Positions 48,841 through 61,559 of a DNA stretch of 64,000 nucleotides are shown here, piece by piece. The DNA is from Dirofilaria immitis. Its lineage: Eukaryota > Nematoda > Chromadorea > Rhabditida > Onchocercidae. Both the position numbers and the translations under genes were made by a program. The notes under the pieces were generated by a model, which saw nothing but the letters and a program-made list of their open reading frames with translations, did no database searches and had not been told where the DNA came from. Location: the NCBI GenBank assembly GCA_024305405.1, contig JAKNDB010000086.1, positions 1,983,001-2,047,000 on the forward strand, written 5' to 3'. The stretch's first letter is position 1; each line of letters starts with the position of its first letter.

Positions 48841-51640
48841 GATTCTTATGAAGTGCTTAAAGAATTAACAACTATCATTTTTGGGCCTTCAGCAATACAT
48901 CAAGCAATAGTTGAAAAGTCTTTTAAAAATCCTTTTGAACACGAAATGAGTTATATCGTACTAAATATTCATTCGTATGTTTTTGTAGTGTATTTGTGCT
49001 AATTTAGGAGTAATTTTTATATTACAATTTTTTCCGATCAGTCCGATGAATATGCAAAACAAAGTGAACAGTTGGTTATAAGTAATGTTTTAGAGATTTC
49101 TTACTATTTGAGAAACGAATAATTAATTTTTAATTTCAGAACAAATTTCTGAAAGAAGTTATCATGACTAAGTTGCATTGTACTAAAAAATCCAACAAAC
49201 GGTGAAGAGCTATCTTTACCTTTTGTTGGAAAAGGTTATCGATATTTAAATAACATACGATTCTATGCGGTGCAAAGTAGTTATTAAAATATCTTTACGG
49301 ATAGAGTAAAGAAGTACGATTCATTCGTTCTTCTAGATTTTTGTTAATTAATTGTAGTAATTTTAACAAATACTCATTTAATATTCAAAATTAAATTTTC
49401 GAAATGATAACCTTTTCAGAGAAGTTAGGAAGGCGTAAAATTTGTATAATCACATTAAAAAATTGTGAAATATCGTAAATGAATCTATCATACATAGTTG
49501 AAAGACAATGCTTATACACATGCGGATTTGTGTCGCAGAATTATTTCCATTGCTTTTTCTAAATGATATTTTATATTTTTAAGGAATTTTTGAATCGATC
49601 GAAATATTCGAGTTATAATGGACAGTTGAAGGAAACAGTCAAAAATTATACTTTGTAATGTGTATTGTTAGTTGGAGATGATCATAAGCTTCCGACATTT
49701 CATTTTTTTGGCCTTATCTACAGCTTGCAGCAGCGATCAGCAATTACTGAACTTTGTCCGCACCGAACGGGCTGCTGTTTATGTTAGTTTATCATGACAA
49801 CAAAGATGAAAATTATAAAATATTACTGTAGAATTGGATACTACAATAAGAAAAGAAGATGACCTCTCATGAGATCTGTGAAGCTCTCTTTTTCATCTAT
49901 GAGATCTTTCTCTCTCATGAGAGAGACTCGCTTTTCATTTATAGATTAAAAATAAGTCACCTGTTGCTTGTATTGAATGTTGAAAATATTGATCCTTAGA
50001 CATACCTAATTTAAAAAATTGACGAGAATAATTCATTGGATTCAAATATTGTAAACAAATAATTCATTGGATTCAAATATTGTAAACAATCTACGCATTC
50101 GTTCAAAATGAACTTCAATTTTCCCTAAAAGATAGTAATTAAGTTTTGTTAAAAAGATTTCGTTAATTTGGCTTAAAAATCTTTTAGTTGGGCCCAGCTC
50201 AATGAAATAGCCCTTATTTTGATTAAACTATTTCAACTATATTTTCCATAATGAAATTTGAAGAGCATTTATGGGGCTTCATAGAAGATGAGTGTTGTAG
50301 TTCTCATCAGGCGCAACTTCAACTTGGAATAATAAACTTTTGAGAAATGGCAATCCGGAGGGTCTTCTAGAAATGTACAATTTGAAATCTGTATAGTTTA
50401 AGGAATGGTGGATTTGGAAAACTTGTGCTGATGGGCATTCTGAGAATTCTCAAGGATTAACTGTTGATGCTTTTGTAGCTGGTTTTGTCGTTAATAAGTA
50501 ATCTTCATGTTGCGAAAATTATGTAGAAAGGAGCTGGAAAAAGTAGGGGTAACCTGCATAGCTGATAGTGTGAATTGATGAGAAAGAGTCCGAAAATGTA
50601 GGAACATGTATGTCAAAAGATAATTATCACTTCTGAGGTATTCATTGTATAAATAAGTCATTTCAGCAGAGTCAGTCAGTTCCGCCACAATCATTTTTAT
50701 TTATTAACGATTCAATGCCGATGCCAAAAGAAGTAGTTCGACCTTTTGAAAGATCACTTCGGAACGGCGCAACGATGATAGATGTAGCTGTTGCTTTGTG
50801 GTATTTTCTAAAACTTACAAAATGAGCCAATCATTCGCCCACTCACTACTCTGTACTTTAATTAATATGTACCTCATTATGATCTCATAAATCCCTCTAT
50901 CTTTTCTAATTTTATAGCTACTTAATATGTTTTTAATTTCTTTGAAAAAATCAATTTTTCAAAATTTAGAAGAAACAATTTTCAATTAAATGTTTAAGAA
51001 CTTCGTCTTCTTGTGAAACATGGATGAATTAATAATCTCATTATATATGAATTTATGTGATTTGAGAGATTTTGTTTTCAGGATTCCAGGAAATGGCATC
51101 CCTGCTATTTGGGGACGAGCATGGGAAGAAAATGGTGGGGTGCAAGCTTTATTTATTTTCGGTAATACAGTTAAAATTTTAAATCGTGGTTTCCGATTAT
51201 TGATTTATAAAGGTTCACCAAGCTCTAATGGATTCAAGTAAAATGCTATTCTCTGCTTAATTTTACAATAGTTTGGATATTTTAAATCATGAAGATTTTC
51301 TCTACAAAAGAAGTTTATTCAAATGAATTTAATTTTTAAACTGCTTATCTTGAGTACGCGAATTTCCCTATAGATATAATTCAGGTTTACTTGGGTGCGG
51401 GTAAAAGATGCTGATCATGGTACCATATTATTTTCGGGAACAAATATGCATACACCAGCGGTATTCTCAGAAGACGGCCAGTATGAGTTTCTTGGTGATG
51501 CGGACTGGCAGAGAAGAAGGATGGAATTTGTAAAATATGGTTCTGATGAACCGCATACAGTAGGAAATTTTGGCGGAAAACTGTATTTTGATGATGATGT
51601 ATATGTGCTAACTAAACAACGATGCAACTGTCAATGTTAA
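48841..51640 (+). CDS. Multi-exon gene(s) of unknown function with Cys-rich C-terminus, frame broken
   Basis: I do not recognise the product. Exons 48841-48974, 49008-49081, 49140-49276 and 49724-49782 join in phase (the third needs one added base). They encode, for example, ELTTIIFGPSAIHQAIVEK, NFYITIFSDQSDEYAKQ and LSLPFVGKGYRYLNNI. Weaker coding segments follow at about 50193-50250, 50262-50398 and 50409-50497. One T is missing near 50338-50341 and there is a possible in-frame stop near 50399. A second clean block, 50667-50800, 51082-51237 and 51385-51640, joins in phase and ends with TAA after a CNCQC tail. It contains PMPKEVVRPFERSLRNG, GNGIPAIWGRAWEENGG and DDDVYVLTKQRCNC. The two blocks may be one gene or two; the phase between 50497 and 50667 does not match. 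The start codon is not identified. Confidence 0.55.
50027..50087 (+). repeat. Perfect 31-base tandem duplication
   Basis: AATAATTCATTGGATTCAAA and the following ten bases occur twice in direct succession with a period of 31. The copies are identical, so the duplication is recent or an assembly product. It lies in a presumed intron of the unknown gene. Confidence 0.85.
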
Positions 51641-54600
51641 TTCAATTTTTGAGAATGTCGATGTTGCAGACAGTTAGGGTGAAGTGTTGTAAATGTTATA
51701 ATTTGTTAAAAACATTGCACTGTGATAGTTTGACAATGCATTGCAGTTCTTAAGCTTTCACTGTAATCGAAGTAAAATATGGACGTTACTGTATTTCATG
51801 GTAGTGTTTCATAGTGTTGCTATTGTATCTGTTAGGATTGCTAAGATAAGTTGTTATTTCTCTCTAAATTACCTCAAAGATCAGCTTCAGTCTTGTCATT
51901 TTGTTCTGTCTGTATTTTGGAATTATATTTATATGATTTTTTTCTTTAGTCTCTTTCTGACTTTCATTTTCTGATGAATACAATCGATTGATTAATTTAT
52001 CATTACACTGAGAAATACAGGAGCAGGAAAAGTGACGTCAATTATGTATGAAAACTTACTCTCCTACTTTCTTAGTAAAATTGATTATTCCGTTTAAGAT
52101 TGTTTGCTAAAAGATGCCTGTCTTCATGTTTATCTTTTCTTCTTTAAAATTCTCATTCTATCATCAAACCTCACTTATGCGGCTGTGATTGTACAGAAAT
52201 TTTTTGAATCTTCCTCTGTTTAATCTATTTAGTGATATTATCAACGATTGGTTTTCTGCTTCTACGAAAAATTATTCGTTTTTGCAACTAATGCAACTAA
52301 TGGTTTCTTGTGATATATTAAAACATCTCATAAATCATCAGTCATTAGAAGCTTGAATTAATATTCAGAACTGGAAATTATCAAGACATCATTATCGTCA
52401 TAAGACTTCAGAGACTTTAGAAGTGAGGCAAAAAAACTAGATAGGGTGCATTACAAGTCATTAAAAACGCTACATGGAAATGATAGCGGAAGAGGTGAAT
52501 CTGTGACTGAAAGATTGAATCTTTTCCGGATTTATTGCCGGTCTCCGATTCAGAGAACGTTTGACTGAATTAGTTTTGGAAATTGTAGAAAGTTACTGTT
52601 GTATCCTACCAAGTTTGAATCGGAGTGTTGCTATGGAAGCGATGTATAACTGAGCAGCGGGATTAGTCGCATACATGGTGAAACGTGGAAAAATTAATGG
52701 ATTTTGAAATAATGGTAAATAAATTAATGGAGTGGAAATAATAGCTATCCTTTTTCTATCATCTTTTAATGGCTGATGTACTGTTGCGATATTCGTAATT
52801 CAATTTCGCATTTTCCGTTCCATTATAATCTTTTGCCATCTAATTATACGTTTAGCTTATTGAATTGTTAATTTGAAATCAGAACTCTTTAATATTTTTA
52901 TCCGATACTCAAGAGGGTGTCCTTAATCACTCTAAAAAACTGAATTAAGAAACTACTTTTTATAAATAAGTCAAGTTAAGCAATAACAAATATAATTTTT
53001 GTTCGATCAAGATTCATTGGAAATTCATTACTACTTATTCCTGAATTACAAGAAATTGATGATATTTTTCTGCTGATTATAATAAAATATGCAATCTCTA
53101 CTGCAGCTTTGAGCTAATATGAAAATATGTCAGGACGTTATTTCTTTTACATAATCTTTTGTTTGCAACGTTAATGAGTGATATAAATGTACGTACTTAT
53201 AAAACGGCAATTTGAAGGATTTTCTTGGGGAAAACATTTTCACTACTTGTTGAAGCTATCAGCTTTTTTAAAAGATTATTGCAATTTTAAATTTGATCAG
53301 TTAGAAAAAATTCTTTTAAGATTCTCGAATACATCCTTGCTTTTAAGAATTTTTATACGACATTGATAGCATAATATGGGAAAATCTAAATAATACATTT
53401 GATTTTTAAAAATTTTGTAATTTTTTGAATCAGCTAACTGGCTTTCAGCACCATATTTCCGCTGGAACTTGGAACTTGAAAATTATCAGCTTCAGCCTCA
53501 TCCTTAGATAAGTTATTGCTTAGTGTAGAAAGTCTTCTATGGAATTTAATTGCATCTAATTTCCTTGATAAACTTTTTTTTGATTTCATTTCTTCTTATT
53601 ATTAAGACTTACTTTTCTTTTTCTTTTTCCAAACTGAATTGCGTTGAGAAGGAAAAAGTAATAATAATTTCAAAGGAGATAATTTGAAACCTTTTACGAA
53701 AAATGAGAAGTAATAAAGAGTAAATAAATTATTAAACAATGTGCTCCAAAATGGTTAGATGCAGCGAAAAGTCTTAAAGTTTGATGCTTACGTCATTTTC
53801 ATCCAATCAAATCATTCATTTATCCGTCCTGAAACTATGACTAAAATGGTTCCTGTTAGAATCGATTGTCTCTCCGCATTTATTTTTTCACAAGTAAATT
53901 TCGAAAAGTGTGAAAAATTTTGTGTTGATGCTAAATGGATCCTTCTCATATAAAACTTTTTTGTATGGTAACCCACAAAATACCTTCATGAAAAATAAAT
54001 CTTCTGATAACTCGTTCATTTGCCACTTCAATGCTCCTTTTTGTCTTACTTTATTTGTTCATATCAAGTTTCGTTACCATTCATCAATATTAATCAAACC
54101 TTGCGATTTGACTTCAAATTATCAAGACTCATCAATTTCTGGCGAATTAAGTGTTCAGTCAATTAGTGAGAGAATATAAAAACTTTCCTTTTTCAGAATT
54201 ACGATAAATAATATACATAATCCTACAAAAACAATAGCACTAGCTCAGAGAAGGAGAAAAACAGAATCTGCATGACAGGTCATTTCATAGCTTTCTTAAG
54301 AAAGATTTTTGTTTCAAAAATTTTGGACAAACAGAGCGAACAATATTTATTAATCTTCAGCCAAAATGAGTTAAGAATTTAGGCCTAGTACAAGAAACAC
54401 CTTAACCGAAATGAAGGGAATTTGGCTTGTTTTTTAATTCGAGGATAATCATCACTAGCGTTTATTCAAACTTTGAATAGTCAAAAAGTAATTTTTTTTG
54501 ATGTGCCTTCCGCAATTTTGAATTAAAAATCAATTTTGAAAACTTTTGAGAAAATTTTCTTGTAGCATAATCAACGAAGTTTTTTCCTAATATATGCTAC

Positions 54601-57600
54601 TAACTATCCTCTACTATTCGTTGTATTGAAATAAAAGTTTGCTTAAAAATGAAAGAAAAAATGAAAAATGTCAAATAGTTTTGATTATATTTAGAAAACA
54701 GCAGAAAAACTTCGGGAATTAATCAGCTATTAGCAAGTTTTATTTATTTTAGTTATATAAAAATATTAGAAGAATCTATAAAAACTTTAATTCCGATTTT
54801 TCCTTCAAAAACTTCGAAACAACTGTACACAATCAACAACTGATTTCGTTTTATATCGCAAAATCCGAATTTCATACATCTTAATTTTTACACCTAAATT
54901 TCAGGAGATTAATCCGCAAATGTACATATCTTTAAAAAAGAAAACTGGAGAGTTGATTTATTTTCATAGCTTCCATATTTCCATAAAAGTTCGCGTTTCA
55001 TCTTTTATCTTTTATATTATTCATTCTTATACAACGGTTATCAAACTTTTACTTTTTGAGTATTTTGAAAATTAAGAGGTTCTACAGTGCACTTTACCGT
55101 TAATAATTTAATTGAAAAAATTAGAAATCCATCAAGCGAATTTACACTTAAAGAATTCGTGTTTGATTGAAGTTATGTCACTTCGAGGCAATGCGTTACA
55201 GTGAATATTAATTGCTATTGGTGTATTGAATCTTTTCGGAGCAACATATAATACTTACTTACTATTCTTAGACATCATAGTAGTCTTCAAATTATCTAGT
55301 TTTTTAAACAATGATACTAGTTTTTTCTGAATTTTTTTGTGCCATTGAATCCGCATTGTTCATGCGACTTTATTCTTCACTCGATATCTGCGGGAGGAGA
55401 AACATAGCTGGTTGAAGGGGACCAATTGATTCAGAAAACATAACAATTTAGTCCGACTACAACCAGGTATGTAAATACTCGGGAATTGATGGTTTCACTG
55501 ATTCTCTAAAACGAAAGTTTTGTATTTTGGGCAAAATTCCCGTAAAAGATACAATAAGATGACAGTTTGAGAAATAACTGGATCGGAAGTTTACCATCAA
55601 GTAAGCCTAATAAATCTTCATTGCAACCTTTCGAGAATACAAAATCGAAAAAAATTAAACATTCGCAAAATCATCAAATAATAACAAATAAAACACTGAA
55701 ACCGATGTTGGAAGTGTTCATCGTGATAAAGAAAATAGCGCTGGAAAAAAATGATGCGTAAATCAAGACGCGAGAAAATAATTAGGATGACGAAGAGGCT
55801 ATGTAATTCGGCAAAAATGAATCAGGTCAGAAATATCAGATTGCTAAAAATCAATAATCAATAATAGTAAATTCGCAATATTATCCCCAGTTGAAAGCAT
55901 AGATAGATCTCTACTTACGAGAAACTTGTAACCTGAAACAATGCTATTCAACCTTTATTTTCACATCTCCGAAAACAAAATTTTTCCTAATCATCATTTC
56001 AATAAATTCTTTTTCTCTTTTTTTCTTCTATTCACTCTTGTGTTACTACTAAAATTAATCGAAACTTTATAGTAACTTTTTAAATGTTACTGAGATGCGA
56101 TCACTTATCAGAGGTTTTATTTCCGAAAAGCAACTTTTTCTAACTGTAGCACTCAATTATATAGATATGTCTATCAGTTCTTTCACGAGGTATTATCAAC
56201 GGATTCACAAGCATATAAATAAAATAAGAATAAAAAGAATGTGAAAACCCATCACTATAAAGTGTAATCCCATATAATCTAATAACAAGACATGAAAAAC
56301 GATTTCAATGTTAAGAAAGATGGGTCAAGTTATAAGCTTATCACACTGATTGATAGCTTGATAGTTCTTGCCCTTAACTAAACGAGCATTCTGCATAATA
56401 AATATTTTAAGATGATGATTTGTTACTTAGTAAATTTATTATTTCTTTTCTTTCTAGTTACTATAGTTATTCTAATTTCAAAGTGATGGTATCATGAAAG
56501 TTGCAGAAAAAAATAAAATATGAAAAAATAAGAAAAGAGAATTTGTCGCTAGTAAATTTGCTTTTGAGAAAAATGGACAGCATTTTTTAGAAGGCATCAA
56601 AAATGATAATCAAATCATAGCAACACAAATTACAGTTATTGCTATTGTTATATTTGAAATCATTTTAATAAATTTTAAATTCTTCTCAGCAAGGTCACAA
56701 AGAATTATCGAGACCTTGTTAAAAAAATAGGAGAAGAGAATAGAGAAAGGTTTTAAATTGATCGCATAAGTCACACTTTGCCGATTACTCAAATGAACAA
56801 ATAATCGTTGCTGATCGGTCTAATGATCATCTATCTAGCAGAATATGATAAGAATTAAAAAATGCGAAACAACAGGCATCGACATTCCTTTCTACCTCTT
56901 TTTCAACAAAAAAGAGCAAAAAATGAGGAGCGCTGTGATTGTAGACATGTAATGGAATGCACTTGACAAATGACAGAATATGTTAGATTTCTGGTATCTT
57001 TCTGGAAAGTAATATTTTATGTAAGCAACAATCTCCTCAGGGATACTTGGAGATAAAAAGAGAGCTGAAATGGCGAAGTTTGAAATGTCCAACAACATAA
57101 AAAGAATGGAATTTAAATGCTCAAAAACAAGTCAATAACCTATCAGTTCAGTGATTAGATATGAATCATTGCAACTATAAAATATTATTGAAGAAATGAA
57201 AATCATCTTTTTCGATAACTCAAAAAGAAAATGAAATGAGTAAGAAATGATTGAATAACATTTATGCATAAAAAGAATGGAAAGGATGATCAAACATTTT
57301 TCTCAGTTCATGAATTAATTGCATCTCGAAATTCGATTCGCTACATTTCAATTAATAAATAGCGGAAAATTTACAGAAACTTAGAGAAGGAAAATGTATA
57401 ACGAATTAGTGATTATCTAATATGCATAAATTTATTGCAGAATGAGAATAATACTCAATCTTAAATATCATCATGATAATAGAACAATGAGCAAGTTCTA
57501 ATTCATTCTCAGAATTTAAAAATTTAATCAATGCTTAATCTATGACAAATAGCCTTTGATGTGAAATAAAGTTTCCTAGAAAATGAACAATATTCATTGA

Positions 57601-58389
57601 ATATCGAAAAATACCTAGGAAATACAAATTATTGATAAAAATAATTTAACTTGTCAGAGTCTGATTTTTATTTTATTTTTCTTTTTACAATCAATTCATT
57701 TTGATAATATATAAATAGATGAATCATAAGGAAGAAATTTATTCAACACATCCACTGCGAGAATTGCCTCTAAGTTTAATTGCAAAAAGAAGGCAGAAGT
57801 TCTCAGAGAGACGTCGCTCTTTTTAATTCTTTCGATTTTTCATGAGTAAGAGAGTAAAATGCATGAAAAGAGAAGAAAAGTGAGATTAATTAATTTTTGA
57901 TATCTAAGCAAATCAAAAATTCACTTCGAAATAATTATGCACTAATTTGATATTAAAGAAAATAAAGTGAACCGGTCGGATTTATAAATGCATTTGTTTC
58001 AAAATAATCAAACGGAAATGAATTATTTTTTTGCTCGTAATATAATTTGAAAGAATTTTGAATGCCGGCCCTTTTAAAGATAAATTTCAGAATCCTATCG
58101 CTTTCCCAAGCGTTTATTCTCTTAGAAGAATCCCAAATGATTCATGTCATCCAAGAAAATTCATTTGAAAACACAATCTAAAAGGATTAAACGAATTTGA
58201 TGCTAATATTTCTGTTAAAGTATCGAAATTTAGAAAGAAATAAGTTTTATTTTAGTCAGTACAGATAACAATACAAAATTGGAAATGCCACTCTTTGTTT
58301 CGCATGGCTTGAAATTATCTCTCGACCAGTCCAATATTACGAATAGTGACACATTTTTTGTCGAAATTGCTCTCCTTCAGAACTGGCCT
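51641..58389. other. Long AT-rich region without supported genes
   Basis: About 6.7 kb in which I found no chain of coding segments with splice sites on either strand. Scattered open frames of 60-90 codons look random. Confidence 0.4.
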
Positions 58390-58650
58390 CGTCTTCACCT
58401 TCTCCTTCATCTGTTAGTAGACGTAGATCAGATATGAAAAAAATTCTTTTAAATTCCAATAGCTTTTATTCAGCTTAAGCATAGCCTTTCCCCTTCAATA
58501 GGATGATGAGCTTGAGAGACAGTGAAATTGACTGTTGCTTTTCAAAGCAACATTGAAGACATCGATGCTTCGGTAGCAGTCGAGAGGAACACTGGATTGG
58601 TGAAGTTATTTGCGTCACTTAAGAAAAGCTGGCGACATTCATCGTGGAAA
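58390..58650 (-). CDS. Possible C-terminal exons of a membrane receptor tail, doubtful
   Basis: On the minus strand a segment near 58541-58640 reads DANNFTNPVFLSTATEAS. NFxNPVF is close to the NPxY/F sorting signal found in cytoplasmic tails of LDL-receptor-related proteins. A second segment near 58370-58420 follows a good acceptor (CTACTAACAG) and reads EGEGEDEASSEGEQF before a stop. No transmembrane segment or extracellular repeats were found upstream, so this may be a chance motif. Confidence 0.2.
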
Positions 58651-61555
58651 AATCGAAGTAAAATTTTGTTTAAACTCAAAATTAATAAGCACTGAGCTAA
58701 TTTTTATTATTACTCTTTATTTATTGTCAAAGCTTAAACATTTCTAAAGCTAAATGAAATTCTATATTCCTTGCTGATAAACCTCGGCACCCAGTATTTG
58801 AATATTTCAATGAATAAATTTTATAAGTTTATTAATTTTTTTTCTTAGAAATTCGAATAAATATTAAGGCTAACGAGTTGTCGGATGCTCGATTTATTAA
58901 CATGTTCAGTTTTTGTCATTCTTCTTTAAAATCTCTGCAATATTTTAAGTCATAAGTTGTAGATTGTATTAAAGAACTGAAAATGCTTTGTAAAAGAAAC
59001 CAAGAAAATACGATTCCTAGACGCATTTTTATGGCATTAAAAAACAAAAATAAACTTGGTAATTTCAAATAGACTTGATAATTTCAAATAGAATCATACA
59101 AAAGATTCTCTTTATCATCGGCGTGTATTGCGCTCCACTTATCACTCGTTAGAGTCTCAAAATTATGCCATAGAATATTAGTGAAATACCTCATTCTTTT
59201 CTCTACGAAATTTACACATGCAGATTATGAATTGTTGTTTTCAGAATCTCACAATGATTTGTCTTTATCCCTCTATTTATGACGACCAGTAATGATTGCA
59301 AATATACTTTATACTGCTCCAGATTTCTCAGAACAAAAACATAGTGTAGTGATCGCCTGAATATATTGATAGTGACAGTTGAAAATTCACTCATTTATAT
59401 GTTCAGATAAATTAGAAAAATTTCCATATTTTTACTAATTGAATATTTAGCACAAATATTAAGCAATTCAATTAATGGAAATTGAAAAAGTTATTCTTTT
59501 AAATTTCTAGAAAATGCTTCATATGGAAAGTTTCTCACGGAGATTGCTTGCCATATATATCGAACTTATCTAATGTAAGCAATGACTAAATAAATGATGA
59601 CGGTACCATAAAATTTGAAAAAACGGTTTTCATCCTGAAACATGAAGCATGGAAATAAATTTTATCGAGTTTTCCAATTTGGGCTTGGAAGAAAAACAAA
59701 AAAAAGAAACAAGAATGAAGGAATGAAACAGTGATGAGCATAAGCATCGGACGGATGGATAGGTGAATCAGTTTTCCACTATCAATGAGAGATTTATAAA
59801 AAGTAGACCCCTTATTCTTCTGTGAAAGAAGGATTGGGAGGAGGAAGCAAGAAAAAGGAAGCCCTGCTCTTCCTGGGCTCACCGACAATTGGGTATGTGC
59901 CAACGATTTCTCGTTATGTTTTCTAAATGAAGTGGCAGTTTAAAAAAAGGAAGAAGATGGAAACTGTCTAGGAAAACAAATTCTGTTGGTTAATAAAAAT
60001 TTTGGATCATTGTTATCCTGAAGATCTTTTTAGTTGACTTAAGCTATGTGTTGTTTAAATAAAAAAACCTCAGTGCCATTAAGGATTCTCGTAGCTCCTT
60101 CATTTTATTTAGCCAATTCAGTTAGATCTCATGGAAAGAAATTTTACTTATTTTAGTAAAAATAAAAATAAAAAGTTCTTTGTATATACTAATTTTTAAC
60201 CACAATGTCGCCCAAGCGACAAGAGCATCTAATATAAATAGTTTTATCATTGGATCCTGCATGAGCGAAATGTTCTTTCAATGATCGCTGAGTTGATTTT
60301 CTAGTTGTTAGGACTTGTTTTTAAATATGTTTACAACCTGTTAAAATTTATAACAGAAAAATTCTACAAGATTTTTCGTTGAAATTTCCTATTTATTTAA
60401 CTTGGATGTTGGCGTTTATTTGATAAAATAAAAAGCATAGATAAAGTGGTACAGAGATCAAATGAGAATGAATAGGATGTAACTAATAGAGAATTATTCA
60501 ACAATCTTTGTAGTTAGAAATGGAAATATCAATTGTTTCTAAGAAAAAGCAGGGATATGTAGTTTTCTGATATAGTGAATATCGCTTAAAGTAAAGTTTT
60601 GACATCTAAATTAAAACAACTAGAATAAAGACAATGGCCGTTTGCGTATAACAAAATGAGGAATTTACATTTTTCTCTGAAAATTCGAAAACTTTTTGAA
60701 TTAGATGGCAGACACAAGCGTGAATGTAATGATATAGTTGGTTGTTGTTTGCATATACAAAATTTTAAAAGACCATTGATTTCTGTTATAATTGTCGGCA
60801 TAAATTAGTTTAAACATCTAGCTCTATGAAATGATAAGCGAAATCCAAAAAATTCAAATTACGCTGCAAATGAGAAATTAGACGGCAAGAGGAAGGAAAT
60901 TGGAAGTTGAGAATGAACAGAAGAACACAGCTTATGTACTCAAACCTTGCTATCGAACACTTCCGTGAATTTAATCAACTCAATTTAAGATTTTATTAGA
61001 TCCACATATTTGGGACGAAGAAATAGGTTAGAGACGAAAAGTGCGTCGTACTAAGATGTTTTGCATTCCAACAGTAGGATTGATTTCAAAAATTTTCAAA
61101 TTCTACTGCGAAAAATAGATGAATGGCAAGATTTCCAATGCGTTAGATTGAACAGCTGTTTTACTTATTGGTAATTGTAATGCATCCTTGCCGAGGATCC
61201 GAAATGGAACGAAAGTTCCAGAAGAAAACAGCTAACTATCGTTTCACTTTTCTGTCTTGACACCAAGACTAATTCACTATTTATCGCTAATCATCTGAAA
61301 GTTCGTTGAGAAATCATAATTAAATGATAATTTTCCTTTCGAAATTCTAAATTTCTCAAAATTAATTAGCTCTTAAAGTACCTAACTAATAAAAATAAGA
61401 TGGAATTGTTATGATGATGAGAAATATCTACTCGAATTTTCGAAAATTCACTTCAAATTTTCGGATAATATACCAACAAAAACATAAACAGTATTTTTCA
61501 CCGGAATTGCTTATATTACTAATATTATCAGTAAAATTATAATAATATAATGGGT
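58651..61555. other. AT-rich region without supported genes
   Basis: I saw no convincing exon. A short tandem repeat, TAATTTCAAATAGA, occurs at about 59058-59092. It should include the 3' end of the FIG4-type gene near its upper edge. Confidence 0.35.
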
Positions 61556-61559
61556 TTAT

